64,000 bases of DNA from DATBFG01 sp036558645 (GCA_036558645.1 DATBFG010000028.1:1-64000); one strand, 5' to 3'. Positions 50,445 to 60,192 are shown, counted from the first letter of the stretch. Notes: generated from the letters alone by a model not told the origin. Numbers and translations are program-made.

Positions 50445-50633
50445 CTAGAAGTCACTCGAATGATCTTTTTTCCGTTTGAGCGCCCGGAGCCAGACGGCGC
50501 AGAAGGCCAGCCAGGGAGCTTGGCCATTGGGAACAATATGATCGTACTGCCGTGCGCGGATTTCGCGCAAGTCCAAAGTCATGTAATTTTGCACAGGATC
50601 AAACTGCATAATGGAGCCGGACTCAATCTCCAA
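50445..50633 (-). CDS. possible small protein (62 residues), uncertain
   Basis: A TTG-initiated frame lies 42 bp after the EAL-HDOD gene on the same strand, with GGAAGG upstream. The product is not low complexity (SIMQFDPVQNYMTLDLREIR, APWLAFCAVWLRALKRKK). An internal ATG is at 50609. No family is recognised, and chance is possible. Together with this frame, the 359-bp stretch between 50317 and 50675 holds nothing else I can support. Confidence 0.3.
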   Translation of the reverse strand: MEIESGSIMQFDPVQNYMTLDLREIRARQYDHIVPNGQAPWLAFCAVWLRALKRKKDHSSDF

Positions 50634-50675
50634 CCGCCTTCCGATCAGAGTGCCCCGCTCGCTCGGCCGGCGTCT

Positions 50676-51905
50676 TCAGACGTTGGCGGTGATTTCTCGG
50701 GCCCATTGGAGGGCCTTCCAATAAGCCTCCGAGCATTCATCTGTGCTCAGGTGCAAGAGTTTGCAGAGGCCGATTACCGCGGGCCATTCTCCTGATTCCT
50801 GCGCCAGCATCAGCCGATAAATCGTGCGTAAGTGGCTGTGTTCGCCCAAGATGACGTGCTTAATCGCCTTATCGATGGAAATCTTGTCCATCACGCTGAC
50901 CATGGGCATTTGCAAGATGGAGTCCATCAGAGAAAACAATCCCATCAGGAAAAGGTCAGAGCCCCCGTGAGGAACCTTGTTGTTGAGTAACTCGCAAAAC
51001 CGGGCACGGACGAGGGCGGTGAATACCATCTCCTCAGATCTTCCCTGGCTCGCACCAAGGGCCGCGACCAATTGTACCCAGCGACGGATTTCAAGGGTTC
51101 CCAGCATTGTAAGTGCGTGGCGAATCGAGCGAATTTCAGTACGAAACGCAAAGGCGGCAGAATTCAGGTACCGCAGCAGCCGATAACACAGAGACACCTC
51201 ACACTTGATCAAGTTTTCGATCTTTCGCAAATCCAATTCCGGCTCATGCACAGCTTGGAGCATGCGTAAGTAATTGGCCTTATGGGCGGGAATGTCGCTG
51301 GTAGAGACAACTTCCGGTTTGAAGAAAAAATATCCCTGAAAGTAACGGAAGCCTATTTCCTTGGCAGACTTGAATTCCTCTCTCGTCTCCACCTTCTCCG
51401 CCAGAATGCGCTGTTGATGCCCTAGTTTTCGAACGATCTCCGAACAGACCTTAGGACTCGTCTCGCGAACATCTACCTTAACGAAAGCAGTGAACTCCAG
51501 CAGCGGTTGCCGCGGATCACCACCGACAAAATCGTCGAGTGCAATCATGTAGCCGCGTTCCTGCAGCCTGCGGCAAGCCCCGATCACCTCCGGGTCGGGC
51601 AGCACACTCTCCAGCACTTCGATTACTACGCGGTCTGGAGGCAGCAATGAGGCGAAATCCTGAAGGAGTACATCGCGCGTAAAGTTGAGAAAGGCGAACC
51701 GGCCGTTGCAAAGCGTGTCCAGACCCATCAAAAGCGAACTGTCTAAAGTGGACCGCGCTGCCCGATTGCCATCCATCACGGGAAAGTGATTTTCCAGGCT
51801 GTCGCGAAATAGCAACTCATAACCAAAGACCTGCTCGTTCGCATCCAGCACCGGTTGGCGGGCAACGAAGCGAAACCCTGACTGGCCTTGTGCCAAAGAA
51901 GACAC
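50676..51905 (-). CDS. degenerate EAL plus HDOD domain protein (YuxH-like)
   Basis: The 409-residue protein has an N-terminal EAL-like domain (about 10-200) with altered catalytic residues: the EAL motif reads YELLFRD, the DDFGTG motif reads ALDDFVGGDP, and KVDVRE stands where KxD is expected. It is probably inactive as a cyclic di-GMP phosphodiesterase or acts as a sensor. The C-terminal HDOD domain (205-400; LIKCEVSLCYRLLRYLNSAA, SIRHALTMLGTLEIRRWVQL) is a regulatory HD-like fold. GTG start at 51905. It is divergent from motA over 230 bp, suggesting a motility link. Similar proteins are common in bacterial motility and cyclic di-GMP networks. Confidence 0.88.
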   Translation of the reverse strand: MSSLAQGQSGFRFVARQPVLDANEQVFGYELLFRDSLENHFPVMDGNRAARSTLDSSLLMGLDTLCNGRFAFLNFTRDVLLQDFASLLPPDRVVIEVLESVLPDPEVIGACRRLQERGYMIALDDFVGGDPRQPLLEFTAFVKVDVRETSPKVCSEIVRKLGHQQRILAEKVETREEFKSAKEIGFRYFQGYFFFKPEVVSTSDIPAHKANYLRMLQAVHEPELDLRKIENLIKCEVSLCYRLLRYLNSAAFAFRTEIRSIRHALTMLGTLEIRRWVQLVAALGASQGRSEEMVFTALVRARFCELLNNKVPHGGSDLFLMGLFSLMDSILQMPMVSVMDKISIDKAIKHVILGEHSHLRTIYRLMLAQESGEWPAVIGLCKLLHLSTDECSEAYWKALQWAREITANV

Positions 51906-52135
51906 ACCATTGCTATCGTCTTCTGGCTGGAAACCTTTACTCGCGTCGGCCTTTCGTGCCGGTGGTTCCGACTTCCCGGGTGCAAGTTGCGATATAGAAC
52001 TAGCTTCACCTTGCCGATGTATTCAAAGACACTCTCATGTGGAATCTCTGGCCCCCAAACGCTTTCCTCAGAACCACGCGGCCGTTGAACTGCCGAATGC
52101 CATTCCCGTCCAACACTGGAAGGAACAAGTAGAAA

Positions 52136-53020
52136 ATGTTCGCCATCATCGGAATCATCGTGGTCTTTGGTGCTGTCGCCGGAGGCTACCTCATGGAGCA
52201 TGGCAATCTCCGGGTACTGCTCCAGCCCGCCGAGCTTGTCATTATCGGAGGCGCCGCGGCGGGCACGGTTCTTGTGGCGAATCCTCTCCACATTCTCAAG
52301 CAAATCGTGGGAGGTATTCTGGGCGCGTTCAAAGGCTCCAAGTTCACCAAGCAAAGATATCTGGAAACGCTAAAGACCATCTACGAGTTGCTCAACAAGG
52401 CCCGCCGCGAAGGGTTGATGACTCTCGAGAACGACGTCGAAGAGCCTGATAAGAGTCCTATCCTTTCGAAGAACGCTCACATCGTAGGCGATCACCATGT
52501 TCGCGACTTTCTCTGTGACACGTTGCGAATGGCAATCAGTGGCACTGAGGCTTTCGAACTCGATCAGTTGCTGGAATGCGATATGGAAGTGCACCACCAC
52601 GAAAGCACACTGCCCGTTGCCGCTCTAACCACCATGGCGGACTCTTTACCGGGCTTGGGAATTGTCGCCGCTGTTCTGGGCGTCGTGATTACGATGGGCG
52701 CCCTTGGTGGCCCTCCGGAAGAGATCGGTCACAAAGTTGCCGCTGCTCTGGTGGGGACGTTTCTGGGAATCCTGTTGTGCTACGGACTGGTCGGGCCGAT
52801 CGCCGCAAACATGGCAAAGATCGCTGAGGAGGAGCGCGAATATCTAAACGTCCTTCGCGTGCTCATCATTTCGTTTCTGAAAGGCACGGCTCCCATCATG
52901 GCGGTCGAAGTCGCCCGCCGCGCGATCCCGGGCCATGTTCGTCCTTCATTCAAAGAGCTGGAGCAGACTTGTCGCGGAGGTGGTGCCGCTCCAGAAGCTG
53001 CGGCAGCGGCCTCCGCCTAG
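52136..53020 (+). CDS. motA: flagellar stator protein MotA
   Basis: The 294-residue protein has four transmembrane segments (first two: FAIIGIIVVFGAVAGGYLM and ELVIIGGAAAGTVLVA; last two after residue 165: LPGLGIVAAVLGVVITMGAL, VAAALVGTFLGILLCYGLVG). Charged cytoplasmic loops lie between them. The conserved MotA region MADSLPGLGIVAAVLGVVIT with Pro in TM3 is present. With MotB it forms the ion-driven torque unit. ATG at 52136, with AAGGAACAAG upstream. motB begins 15 bp after the stop. Confidence 0.95.
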   Translation: MFAIIGIIVVFGAVAGGYLMEHGNLRVLLQPAELVIIGGAAAGTVLVANPLHILKQIVGGILGAFKGSKFTKQRYLETLKTIYELLNKARREGLMTLENDVEEPDKSPILSKNAHIVGDHHVRDFLCDTLRMAISGTEAFELDQLLECDMEVHHHESTLPVAALTTMADSLPGLGIVAAVLGVVITMGALGGPPEEIGHKVAAALVGTFLGILLCYGLVGPIAANMAKIAEEEREYLNVLRVLIISFLKGTAPIMAVEVARRAIPGHVRPSFKELEQTCRGGGAAPEAAAAASA

Positions 53021-53035
53021 TTCGGCGCAGAAGTT

Positions 53036-53812
53036 ATGACTTCAACTCGTCCCATCGTTATCGTCAAGAAAAAAGCCGCGCATGTAGGTCATCATGGTGG
53101 CGCATGGAAGGTTGCATATGCTGATTTCGTAACCGCGATGATGGCCTTGTTCATCGTTCTATGGCTGTTGAACAGCAGCAAGCAGATACAGGTCGCCGTG
53201 GGAGGTTATTTCAAGGATCCGACTGGAACCTCCAAAAAGGTCGGCACAAACTTGATGGGCTCAGGAGAGAGTTTTGCGCTCACCAAGGAAAACATGCCTC
53301 GATTAAAGGAAGAACTGCAGAAGGCTGTCCGGACGATGACGAATTTCGAGCAGTTCAAAGATCAACTCGAGATGACAGTTACATCCGAAGGATTGCGGAT
53401 TGAGTTGCTAGAGACCGAATCCGGCACTTTTTTTGAGAGTGGACGGCCAACCCCCAGTCCCAATGGAGTTGAATTACTGGATCGGCTCGCGGAAGAATTG
53501 GGGAAGTTGCCTAACAAGGTTTCCATCGAAGGACACACCGATTCCAAGCCATACGCCGAAGAAGGCGACTATGGCAATTGGGAACTCTCGACGGATCGCG
53601 CGAATGCAGCCCGCCGCTTGATGCAGGCACATGGATTAGGCTCCGATCAAGTCACCCAAGTCAGAGGTTTCGCGGATCAACATCTGCGCAAACCGGAGCA
53701 ACCGCTGGACGCCTCCAATCGGCGCATCTCTGTAATCGTTCAGTACATGGTCAAGGAAGATCCGGAGGACTCCTCGCCTAAGCCCGCCGCGCAAGAAGGA
53801 AAGCGTGAATAG
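53036..53812 (+). CDS. motB: flagellar stator protein MotB
   Basis: The 258-residue protein has a short basic N-terminus (VKKKAAHVGHHGGAWKVAYA) and a single transmembrane helix with the ion-binding Asp30 (YADFVTAMMALFIVLWLLNS). A linker with the plug region leads to a C-terminal OmpA-like peptidoglycan-binding domain (KVSIEGHTDSKPY, DRANAARRLMQAHG, NRRISVIVQYMV). It anchors the stator to the cell wall. It lies in one operon with motA. Confidence 0.95.
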   Translation: MTSTRPIVIVKKKAAHVGHHGGAWKVAYADFVTAMMALFIVLWLLNSSKQIQVAVGGYFKDPTGTSKKVGTNLMGSGESFALTKENMPRLKEELQKAVRTMTNFEQFKDQLEMTVTSEGLRIELLETESGTFFESGRPTPSPNGVELLDRLAEELGKLPNKVSIEGHTDSKPYAEEGDYGNWELSTDRANAARRLMQAHGLGSDQVTQVRGFADQHLRKPEQPLDASNRRISVIVQYMVKEDPEDSSPKPAAQEGKRE

Positions 53813-53819
53813 CAGATCA

Positions 53820-53854
53820 GAAAAAAGCGGGGCCTGTTTTCACAACACAGGCCC
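53820..53854 (-). terminator. intrinsic terminator of the TonB-dependent receptor gene
   Basis: GGGCCTGT (53830-53837) and ACAGGCCC (53847-53854) form a perfect 8-bp stem with a 9-nt loop. Read on the minus strand, the hairpin is followed by CCGCTTTTTT, and it begins 18 nt after the receptor stop codon. motB ends just on the other side. Confidence 0.85.
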
Positions 53855-53871
53855 GTCTAGACGAAACTGCA

Positions 53872-56800
53872 TCAGAACGAGACTTTCAGTCCGAGTTGTA
53901 GCTGCCGGGGATTAAACGTCCCACCCGCCTGACCGAATGTGTCGCGGTTGAGATTGTTGTTCGTCCCGCCTGAAGCACCAGGCAGCAAGAAGTTGGTGTG
54001 GTTAAGAACGTTGAACGCCTCAGCGCGGAACTGGGCATTCACACGTTCCGTAATGCGTATGTTCTTGAACAGCGAACTCTCCCAGGAAACAAATCCAGGG
54101 CCAACAAAGGTGTTCCGTCCCAGGCTGCCTACGCAACCGAGACATGGAGTTGAGAAAAATCCGCTGCCCAGCCCGTATTGCGGACCCCATCCATTTGCCC
54201 ACATACCGTGAGAAACGTCCACGCTGTTGGACATGGCGTTCGGGCGGTCGTTCTTGATGCCATCGAGATTGTAGTCGCCCCCGATATTGAAGCAGTTACC
54301 GCCAGCAACGTCAGCAGCAACGCAGGCCGCGCCCGAACCGTCAGCAGCCGTATTCAGGTTCTTGCCTCGGCTGTCAAAAGGTTCCCAGTGAGCGCCAGTC
54401 TGACGGGTCAAGATCCCATTGATCTGCCATCCTCCTAGCACGTGGCCCACGAATCCTTGTTGCGACTTGTACCAAGGCAATTCCCAAACATAGTTGAGCA
54501 CCAACCGTTGACGGATGTCGTAGATCGAATTGCCCCGATCTATATTCGGAATCGTCCAGTCTGTTGTGTAACCTTCACCTGCGCCCGCCCCGTTCGAACT
54601 GGTAGCTCCGCTGTGCCAGGTAGAACCCGCATCGATTGAGTGGCTCCAGGTGTAGTTGACATTGAACGACATGCCGTGCGTGGCCTGCTTCTTTAACGAA
54701 AGTTGCAATGCGTTGTAGTTGGAATTGACGACGTTGGCCCAGACCCGCAAGGTGCCGAAATCAGGGTTCAAGCGGCCGGCGGGATTGAAGGCATCGGTCG
54801 TGCTGCAAAGATTCCGTCCAAAGTTGTCGGTGACACAAGCACCCTCTGGCAAACGTCCACCCGCGATGCGATTGGTGTTTTCCGCGCGGAACAACTTATG
54901 TCCCGCCGTACCGACATAGTTCGCTTCCACGATCAGCTTGGGCATGATTTCCCGCTGAACTCCCAAATAGTAGTTGTAAACATAAGGATCTCGGATGTCC
55001 TCTGGAACAATGCCGGTTCTTATTGCCAGGTTGGCATTGCTTGGATCCCATCCGGTGAGATTGCCAGTCGCTTGCGCGCCAACACCCATGTTTGGATTGG
55101 TCGGTGCACCCGTAAACGTCGGTGTTGCAGCAGTGTCCGGCACGCAGGTCCCGGAAGCGCAGGTGTACGGACCGTAGATCACGGTCTGGACATCCCCCTG
55201 CAGGAAGTTGGTCGCGGAGTTGAATGAGTAGTACGGCAGGTTCCAGCGCGAGTTAGAGAGCGGATTGTAAAGTGTGCCTTCGTAAGCAACCCCGAATCCA
55301 CCGCGCAGAGACGTCTTCGAATCGCCGAATACATCCCATGCAAAACCAACACGAGGGCCAAAGTTGTTGTGATCGCCATTGCCCAGGCTTGATGCCGCGG
55401 CAAATCCACCTGGACCGCATGGCGCGACGCCTGCTGGAACCGCAGAAGGAGCCAATTGGGCCACAGCGATCGACGCCGCTGACGTGCAATCGTAAGTAAC
55501 GCCGCCGATTGTGCCGATGGTCCCTGCGGGCACATTGGTGTTCCTAACCTGCGTAACGGGATCGCTTCCCGGGCCAGCCAGGAACTGCGTGACGAGGCCA
55601 TCTTCCTCGCTATGCCGCGTAAACAGATCCCATCGCAGCCCGAGATTTAGGGTGAGGGTGCGAGTGACCTTCCAGTCGTCCTGGAAGAACGCACCGACCT
55701 CCCAATTACGCCAATGGCGGAAGCTGCTCGCTAACTCTGCCGGCCGTCCGCTCAGAATTCCCGGATCGACGCCAGCCGCTTGAGTGTAGGGACTATCCGC
55801 AGCGAAGAATAGCTGATCGAAGAAGTAGTACGACGAGCGAGCAACATTGAATTCGCTGTTCTCGATGTTGCGTCTGACATCCACGCCAGTTTTGAAGTTG
55901 TGCTTCCCGTGCGAAATCGAAACCAGGTCCGAGTAGCTGTAGATATTCTCGTGGAACGTCTGAGGATATCCGGCATATGAGCCGAACCCCATCGTGCCGT
56001 CGTCAAAACGGATGTCCGGAATGCCAGGCTGAACTGTGGTAACGTCGCCAGTCACGTTCAGTGCATATCCGGCGCGGAATTCGTTCAGCACCGACGGACT
56101 GAAGGTATGGATCAGGCTGATCTGTCCATTCGGCGTCTTCGCGATGGCTGGATTCCTAAATGCTGCGCCGCGCCCGTTACTGTTGCTCACGGTATTTGGG
56201 AAACCGTAAGAGTCGGTCAGGCGATTCCAGTTCAACTGTGCGAAGAATCTATCTTTCTGACTCATGTTGTAATCGACGCGGGCCGATCCTTCCCAGCCAT
56301 TGAACAGGTTTCCGGTACCGGTAAAGGTCTGGTTCTGAGAGCCGTTAATGGCAACTGTGTTGAATTGGAAGGGAACGCCGCTTCTTGGAAACGCTCCGGC
56401 CTGAATCGCGGGTATGCTGCTGCAACCCAGTGCACCCATCGCGGTCTGATCAGCGGCGGTCACTCCGATCAACGCCTGGAATCTGGAAGCGATAGTGGCG
56501 TTTGTGAAGTCCGGACATAAGTAGTGCGCGGTGTCAGTGAATCCAAAGCCTGACGGGCTTGATGCAAGCCAGGTATTAAAGTCCGGGCCGGCAGCTCCCT
56601 GAGTCGTCGGCGCGAAATCCCGATACAGCAGCGCTGCAGTTGAACCCGGCAGCGTGTTGATCACCGCTTGACGGAACTCCGGCGACTCGGTGACTACCGG
56701 ACTCGGAGGCGCCGACTCACGAAAATGATTTCCTTGGTAGGACAAGAAGAAGAACAGCTTGTCCTTGATGATCGGACCGCCGAATACACCACCAAATTGG

Positions 56801-57648
56801 TTGTAGCGCAGAGCCTGTCGCGGCGTACCGGACTGGTTGGAGAAGAAATCATTGGCATCGAACACATCGTTGCGATTAAATTCCCATGCCGATCCATGAA
56901 AGCTGTTGGTTCCGGTCTTGGTGACCAGATTCGTGATCGAGCCCGCGCTGTTGCCGTACTGCGCGGACATGTTCAATGTAAGTTCCTGGAACTCTTGCAC
57001 GGTATCTTCGATGGGCTGGTTGACAGCATCTCCGCTCAGGCCTTTGTTCGAGGCGCCGTTGATCAGGAAACCGTTGAAATTTTCACGCAAGCCGTTTACG
57101 ACCGTGTTCTGCCCCTTTTCTGTCATCACGCCCCGAACGTTCACGGCGCCCGCGGATAACTGAATGAGGTCGTAGATATTTCTTCCGTTCAGGGGAAGAT
57201 TGGCTACCTGAGTCGCGCCAACGGTGGCGGCCAATTTTGAATCCTCCGTATTAACCGCTGTGACTTCCCCGCTTACTTCCACCACCTCACGTGCCTCCCC
57301 AAGCTGCAGCTTGAAATCCACGTGTTCGGTGGTGCCTGCGTTTAGTGACACGTCTCTGTTCGTGGCAGTCTTGAAGCCTTGGGCTTCGACCGTGATCAGG
57401 TAGGTCCCGACCGGCAATTCCCTGGCTGTGAACGAGCCAGTTGCGTTGCTATTAACAGTCACCGACAGGTTGGTTCCCTGGTTGGTAACAGTGACTTTGG
57501 CATTAGCAATGGCCGCGCCCGACGGATCGGTGATCGTTCCCGCCAGTTGCCCGTTTTGTATTTGTGCCATCAAGGTGGATGTGAGGACTACCGTCGTGGC
57601 TAGCCACAGGAATGCTCGGACAATGCCGCCAAACACTGCTCGATTCAT
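53872..57648 (-). CDS. Oar-type TonB-dependent receptor with carboxypeptidase-regulatory-like domain
   Basis: The 1258-residue protein has a signal peptide (AFLWLATTVVLTSTLMAQ) and an N-terminal CarboxypepD_reg-like beta-sandwich (GQLAGTITDPSGAAIANAKV to about 120). A plug domain follows (LPLNGRNIYDLIQLSAGAVN, GSITNLVTKTGTNSFHGSAW) and then a long beta-barrel (FKTGVDVRRNIENSEFNVAR, LTLNLGLRWDLFTRHSEEDG, FRAEAFNVLNHTNFLLPGAS), ending LGLKVSF with a terminal Phe. It is an outer-membrane transporter; the ligand (glycan, metal complex or peptide) is unknown. Such receptors are numerous in Acidobacteriota. ATG at 57648 is chosen because GGGAGAGGA lies upstream; the frame continues to 57705. A terminator follows it. 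No SusD-like partner is present. Confidence 0.93.
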   Translation of the reverse strand: MNRAVFGGIVRAFLWLATTVVLTSTLMAQIQNGQLAGTITDPSGAAIANAKVTVTNQGTNLSVTVNSNATGSFTARELPVGTYLITVEAQGFKTATNRDVSLNAGTTEHVDFKLQLGEAREVVEVSGEVTAVNTEDSKLAATVGATQVANLPLNGRNIYDLIQLSAGAVNVRGVMTEKGQNTVVNGLRENFNGFLINGASNKGLSGDAVNQPIEDTVQEFQELTLNMSAQYGNSAGSITNLVTKTGTNSFHGSAWEFNRNDVFDANDFFSNQSGTPRQALRYNQFGGVFGGPIIKDKLFFFLSYQGNHFRESAPPSPVVTESPEFRQAVINTLPGSTAALLYRDFAPTTQGAAGPDFNTWLASSPSGFGFTDTAHYLCPDFTNATIASRFQALIGVTAADQTAMGALGCSSIPAIQAGAFPRSGVPFQFNTVAINGSQNQTFTGTGNLFNGWEGSARVDYNMSQKDRFFAQLNWNRLTDSYGFPNTVSNSNGRGAAFRNPAIAKTPNGQISLIHTFSPSVLNEFRAGYALNVTGDVTTVQPGIPDIRFDDGTMGFGSYAGYPQTFHENIYSYSDLVSISHGKHNFKTGVDVRRNIENSEFNVARSSYYFFDQLFFAADSPYTQAAGVDPGILSGRPAELASSFRHWRNWEVGAFFQDDWKVTRTLTLNLGLRWDLFTRHSEEDGLVTQFLAGPGSDPVTQVRNTNVPAGTIGTIGGVTYDCTSAASIAVAQLAPSAVPAGVAPCGPGGFAAASSLGNGDHNNFGPRVGFAWDVFGDSKTSLRGGFGVAYEGTLYNPLSNSRWNLPYYSFNSATNFLQGDVQTVIYGPYTCASGTCVPDTAATPTFTGAPTNPNMGVGAQATGNLTGWDPSNANLAIRTGIVPEDIRDPYVYNYYLGVQREIMPKLIVEANYVGTAGHKLFRAENTNRIAGGRLPEGACVTDNFGRNLCSTTDAFNPAGRLNPDFGTLRVWANVVNSNYNALQLSLKKQATHGMSFNVNYTWSHSIDAGSTWHSGATSSNGAGAGEGYTTDWTIPNIDRGNSIYDIRQRLVLNYVWELPWYKSQQGFVGHVLGGWQINGILTRQTGAHWEPFDSRGKNLNTAADGSGAACVAADVAGGNCFNIGGDYNLDGIKNDRPNAMSNSVDVSHGMWANGWGPQYGLGSGFFSTPCLGCVGSLGRNTFVGPGFVSWESSLFKNIRITERVNAQFRAEAFNVLNHTNFLLPGASGGTNNNLNRDTFGQAGGTFNPRQLQLGLKVSF

Positions 57649-58357
57649 GGATCCTCTCCCGCTAAGCTTCAATGCTTTTGTTATGGGTGAATGACAACCG
57701 CGCATCCTTTGTCAGGGCGCGTTGTTTCGCATTGAGCAGATTGATTGCCTGCCGAAGCGAAGCCACGAATTTCGTGACGAGTAGCCATTTGGCGGTGACG
57801 AGGTGCAACTCTTAGGCGGTCAAATTCATTTGCATCGTCACTCCTGAACGTGTGTTCTTTGATTTTTCGTATCTTCTCGCTGGTCACGTATGAGATTTGG
57901 AACTGTGCGAAACGGCGGAGTGCAGTAACGCAACTCAGAAAAAAAGATCCCATTCGGGATGACACCTAAGTCCTGACACAGACAATTTGCTGTTTAACAA
58001 AAATGCAGTGTTTGAATCGAGGCAAGTGGGACTTCACGGTAATGCGAGAAGTAGTGCATTCATTAGAATGTATCGACTCCAAGACATTCACAAAAGTCGG
58101 TCACGAACGTTGTTACCAGATTTTCGTGTTGTTGAATTCGGCCAGTGTTATAGAAAACTTCTCTGCGAGAAGTGATACCGCCACCGTTCCTCCGAACAGA
58201 GCTCCGTGTCTATGTGATCTGCGGGAATCCCTGAGTCGAGTTGGTCATCATCTTGCTACCGTTGAATGCATATGTGAGTCAAAGGCATAGGGATTTCTCG
58301 AAGGGGAATCTTCCGATAGCGACACACGTTTGAGTGACAAAGCTTTGGGGCGCTCCA
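57649..58357. other. 709-bp stretch of low-GC non-coding sequence between the receptor and the LytTR gene
   Basis: Short open frames here on both strands do not resemble known proteins and have poor starts. A 7-bp inverted repeat is listed separately. Two ACCGTT elements (58183, 58258) resemble the half-site of LytTR regulators, but the match is too short to call an operator. Confidence 0.4.
58157..58173. repeat. inverted repeat ACTTCTC-TGC-GAGAAGT
   Basis: A perfect 7-bp stem with a 3-nt loop lies 185 bp before the LytTR start. No T-run follows, so it is more likely an operator or leader structure than a terminator. Confidence 0.35.
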
Positions 58358-58807
58358 ATGACCGGCGAAAACATCGAGGCTCAAATGCTGACATCAGAGG
58401 CGCAGGAACATCAAATTGTGAATTCTGCGAGGACGAATCACAACACGGAAAATCGGAAGCTCGGGCATTACCCCGAGCGTTTGCTGGTTCGCTCGGCCGG
58501 GCGCGTGGTGTTCGTACGCGTGGATGATATTGAGTGGTGCGAGGCCTGCGAGAACTACATTCAACTTCACTCCCGCGACCAGCGGCACCTAATCCGAGCC
58601 ACGATGACGCATTTGGAATCGCAACTTGATCCCACTCGATATGTTCGCATCAGCCGATCCGCCATCGTTAATCTTGATGTCATCAAAGAGATTCGTTCTA
58701 TACCTGCTAGAGGCCGGGTGGTCTGCCTGCTTGACGGGACACAAATCAGCGTCGGACGCGAATATCGCTCCAGGCTATTTAAGGTCCTAAGAGACGAAGC
58801 CCAGTAA
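58358..58807 (+). CDS. stand-alone LytTR DNA-binding regulator
   Basis: The protein has about 149 residues. The last 100 form a LytTR domain: RLLVRSAGRVVFVRVDDIEW, CEACENYIQLHSRDQRHLIR, MTHLESQLDPTRYVRISRSA, IVNLDVIKEIRSIPARGRVV. No receiver domain precedes it; the first 45 residues are polar with no motif. It would bind direct repeats and is probably regulated by level or by a partner. ATG at 58358 has GGGG upstream; a GTG at 58334 is possible. The cytochrome gene converges on it over 20 bp. Confidence 0.85.
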   Translation: MTGENIEAQMLTSEAQEHQIVNSARTNHNTENRKLGHYPERLLVRSAGRVVFVRVDDIEWCEACENYIQLHSRDQRHLIRATMTHLESQLDPTRYVRISRSAIVNLDVIKEIRSIPARGRVVCLLDGTQISVGREYRSRLFKVLRDEAQ

Positions 58808-58827
58808 GCGATTTCGCGTCCTGATAG

Positions 58828-60192
58828 CTAGTCCAAATCAGATTGCTTATCTGACGGCAGAGATTTCAAGAACTCCACCAAGTCACTTTTTTCCCCACCA
58901 TCCAGCCCCAACTTGAAACAACGATCATAGTGATCGACTACAGCGTTAAGAGTTGGGAAGCGCCCGTCGTGATAAAAACCACCCTTCGTGTGAGTCCACA
59001 GTCCGTTTAGAGGCGACGTTCGATAACGCGCGTCCGGTGCACGGTCAGCCTGGAAGTTATCAATGCAGACTTCCGACCCCGTATGCATGTTCCAGCCTGG
59101 CTCCGTATAGAGCGGAGGCGTATGGCAACTGGAACACTTGCCCTGGTCAGCGAAAATTGTTTTCCCTCGTTTGGCTGCTCCGTGATCGTAACTGTTTGGG
59201 GGTGGAGGCGGGGCCGGGATGGCCAGCTGGAAGACATGGAGCGCCGGAAGTTTCGATGTGATCAGATCCGGAGTCGAATTGACGTGTCCGAACCCCGCCT
59301 TCGCCGCCACTGGAAAGCGGTTCGCATCATCCAGCCGAGGATCGTAGAAGGTGCCTTTGCCATGCATTTCGAGGTTAGCAACGAAGGCATTCCAATGTGT
59401 CACCGATCCCCAACCCGTCCAGGTGTGCAGATTCACGCCGGCTAGTCCGAATGCTGGAGGGATCAAAGCGGCCGCCGTCCTTCCATCAGGACGAAAGGCT
59501 TTGCCGTCCATTGCTAACTCCGCATCGAAATGTCCTGGCCCCCAACTCAGAAAGACCTTTCTTACCGTGTCCTGGTCAAGCCCGAGGAGGTCGGCAAATG
59601 GCTTCAAATTCGGAGCCAACGCAACTATGGCGCCTACGTTGAGGTCGCGATTGGCCCAACCATCCAATCGGTGCCCGATGCCGGGCGCTAGCGAATTATC
59701 CACCGTGGAGTGACACAATGCGCATTGAATGCCGACAGTCTTCAAGCTTCCGTCTGCGTTTCCAATCCCCTTGACTCCAACAACGGCATTTAGCTTAAGC
59801 AAGGCCAAAGTAACTGCGGGGTCATCCAAGTCGACCTGGCCTTGCTTTAGCTGTTCAATCAACGATTGGGGTAATGCATCGACATCAACCCTCAAACCCG
59901 CGCCCAATGCGGCGTTTGGGCTGAGCCCTGGACCGACACCTCCAAGCTTCGCTCCCTCAATGGCTTCATGAAGTCGGAGGGTGTCTCCCCAGAACTCTTC
60001 ATCACCGAAAGTATCGAAACGAAAGATATGGCGTCCGCTGTTAACCATGGCTTGGGCATTCTGATTAATGGTCGAGTCCACCGACGACTGCGGCTGCATT
60101 GCATCGGATCGAAAATTATTTCGTTGTGCAAAGACAAAAATGCAACACACAATCGTGACTAAGGCAATCATCAACAAATAGCGGTTCTTCAC
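58828..60192 (-). CDS. exported di-haem cytochrome c, peroxidase-like
   Basis: The 454-residue protein has a signal peptide (YLLMIALVTIVCCIFVFAQ). Two c-type haem motifs are present: CALCH near residue 155 in VGIQCALCHSTVDNSLAPGI, and CSSCH near 355 in FADQGKCSSCHTPPLYTEPG. The second half (TSPLNGLWTHTKGGFYHDGR, LNAVVDHYDRCFKLGLD) matches bacterial cytochrome c peroxidase/MauG-type and thiol-oxidoreductase-like families. It would work in the periplasm. GTG start at 60192 has AGGAGAAAG upstream. The DoxX-like gene lies 28 bp before it in the same direction, so they may form one unit. Confidence 0.87.
   Translation of the reverse strand: MKNRYLLMIALVTIVCCIFVFAQRNNFRSDAMQPQSSVDSTINQNAQAMVNSGRHIFRFDTFGDEEFWGDTLRLHEAIEGAKLGGVGPGLSPNAALGAGLRVDVDALPQSLIEQLKQGQVDLDDPAVTLALLKLNAVVGVKGIGNADGSLKTVGIQCALCHSTVDNSLAPGIGHRLDGWANRDLNVGAIVALAPNLKPFADLLGLDQDTVRKVFLSWGPGHFDAELAMDGKAFRPDGRTAAALIPPAFGLAGVNLHTWTGWGSVTHWNAFVANLEMHGKGTFYDPRLDDANRFPVAAKAGFGHVNSTPDLITSKLPALHVFQLAIPAPPPPPNSYDHGAAKRGKTIFADQGKCSSCHTPPLYTEPGWNMHTGSEVCIDNFQADRAPDARYRTSPLNGLWTHTKGGFYHDGRFPTLNAVVDHYDRCFKLGLDGGEKSDLVEFLKSLPSDKQSDLD

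Noticed and set aside
50247..50795. 182-residue plus-strand open frame
   Set aside because: Antisense to the RG-rich protein start and to the EAL-HDOD end; no recognisable features.
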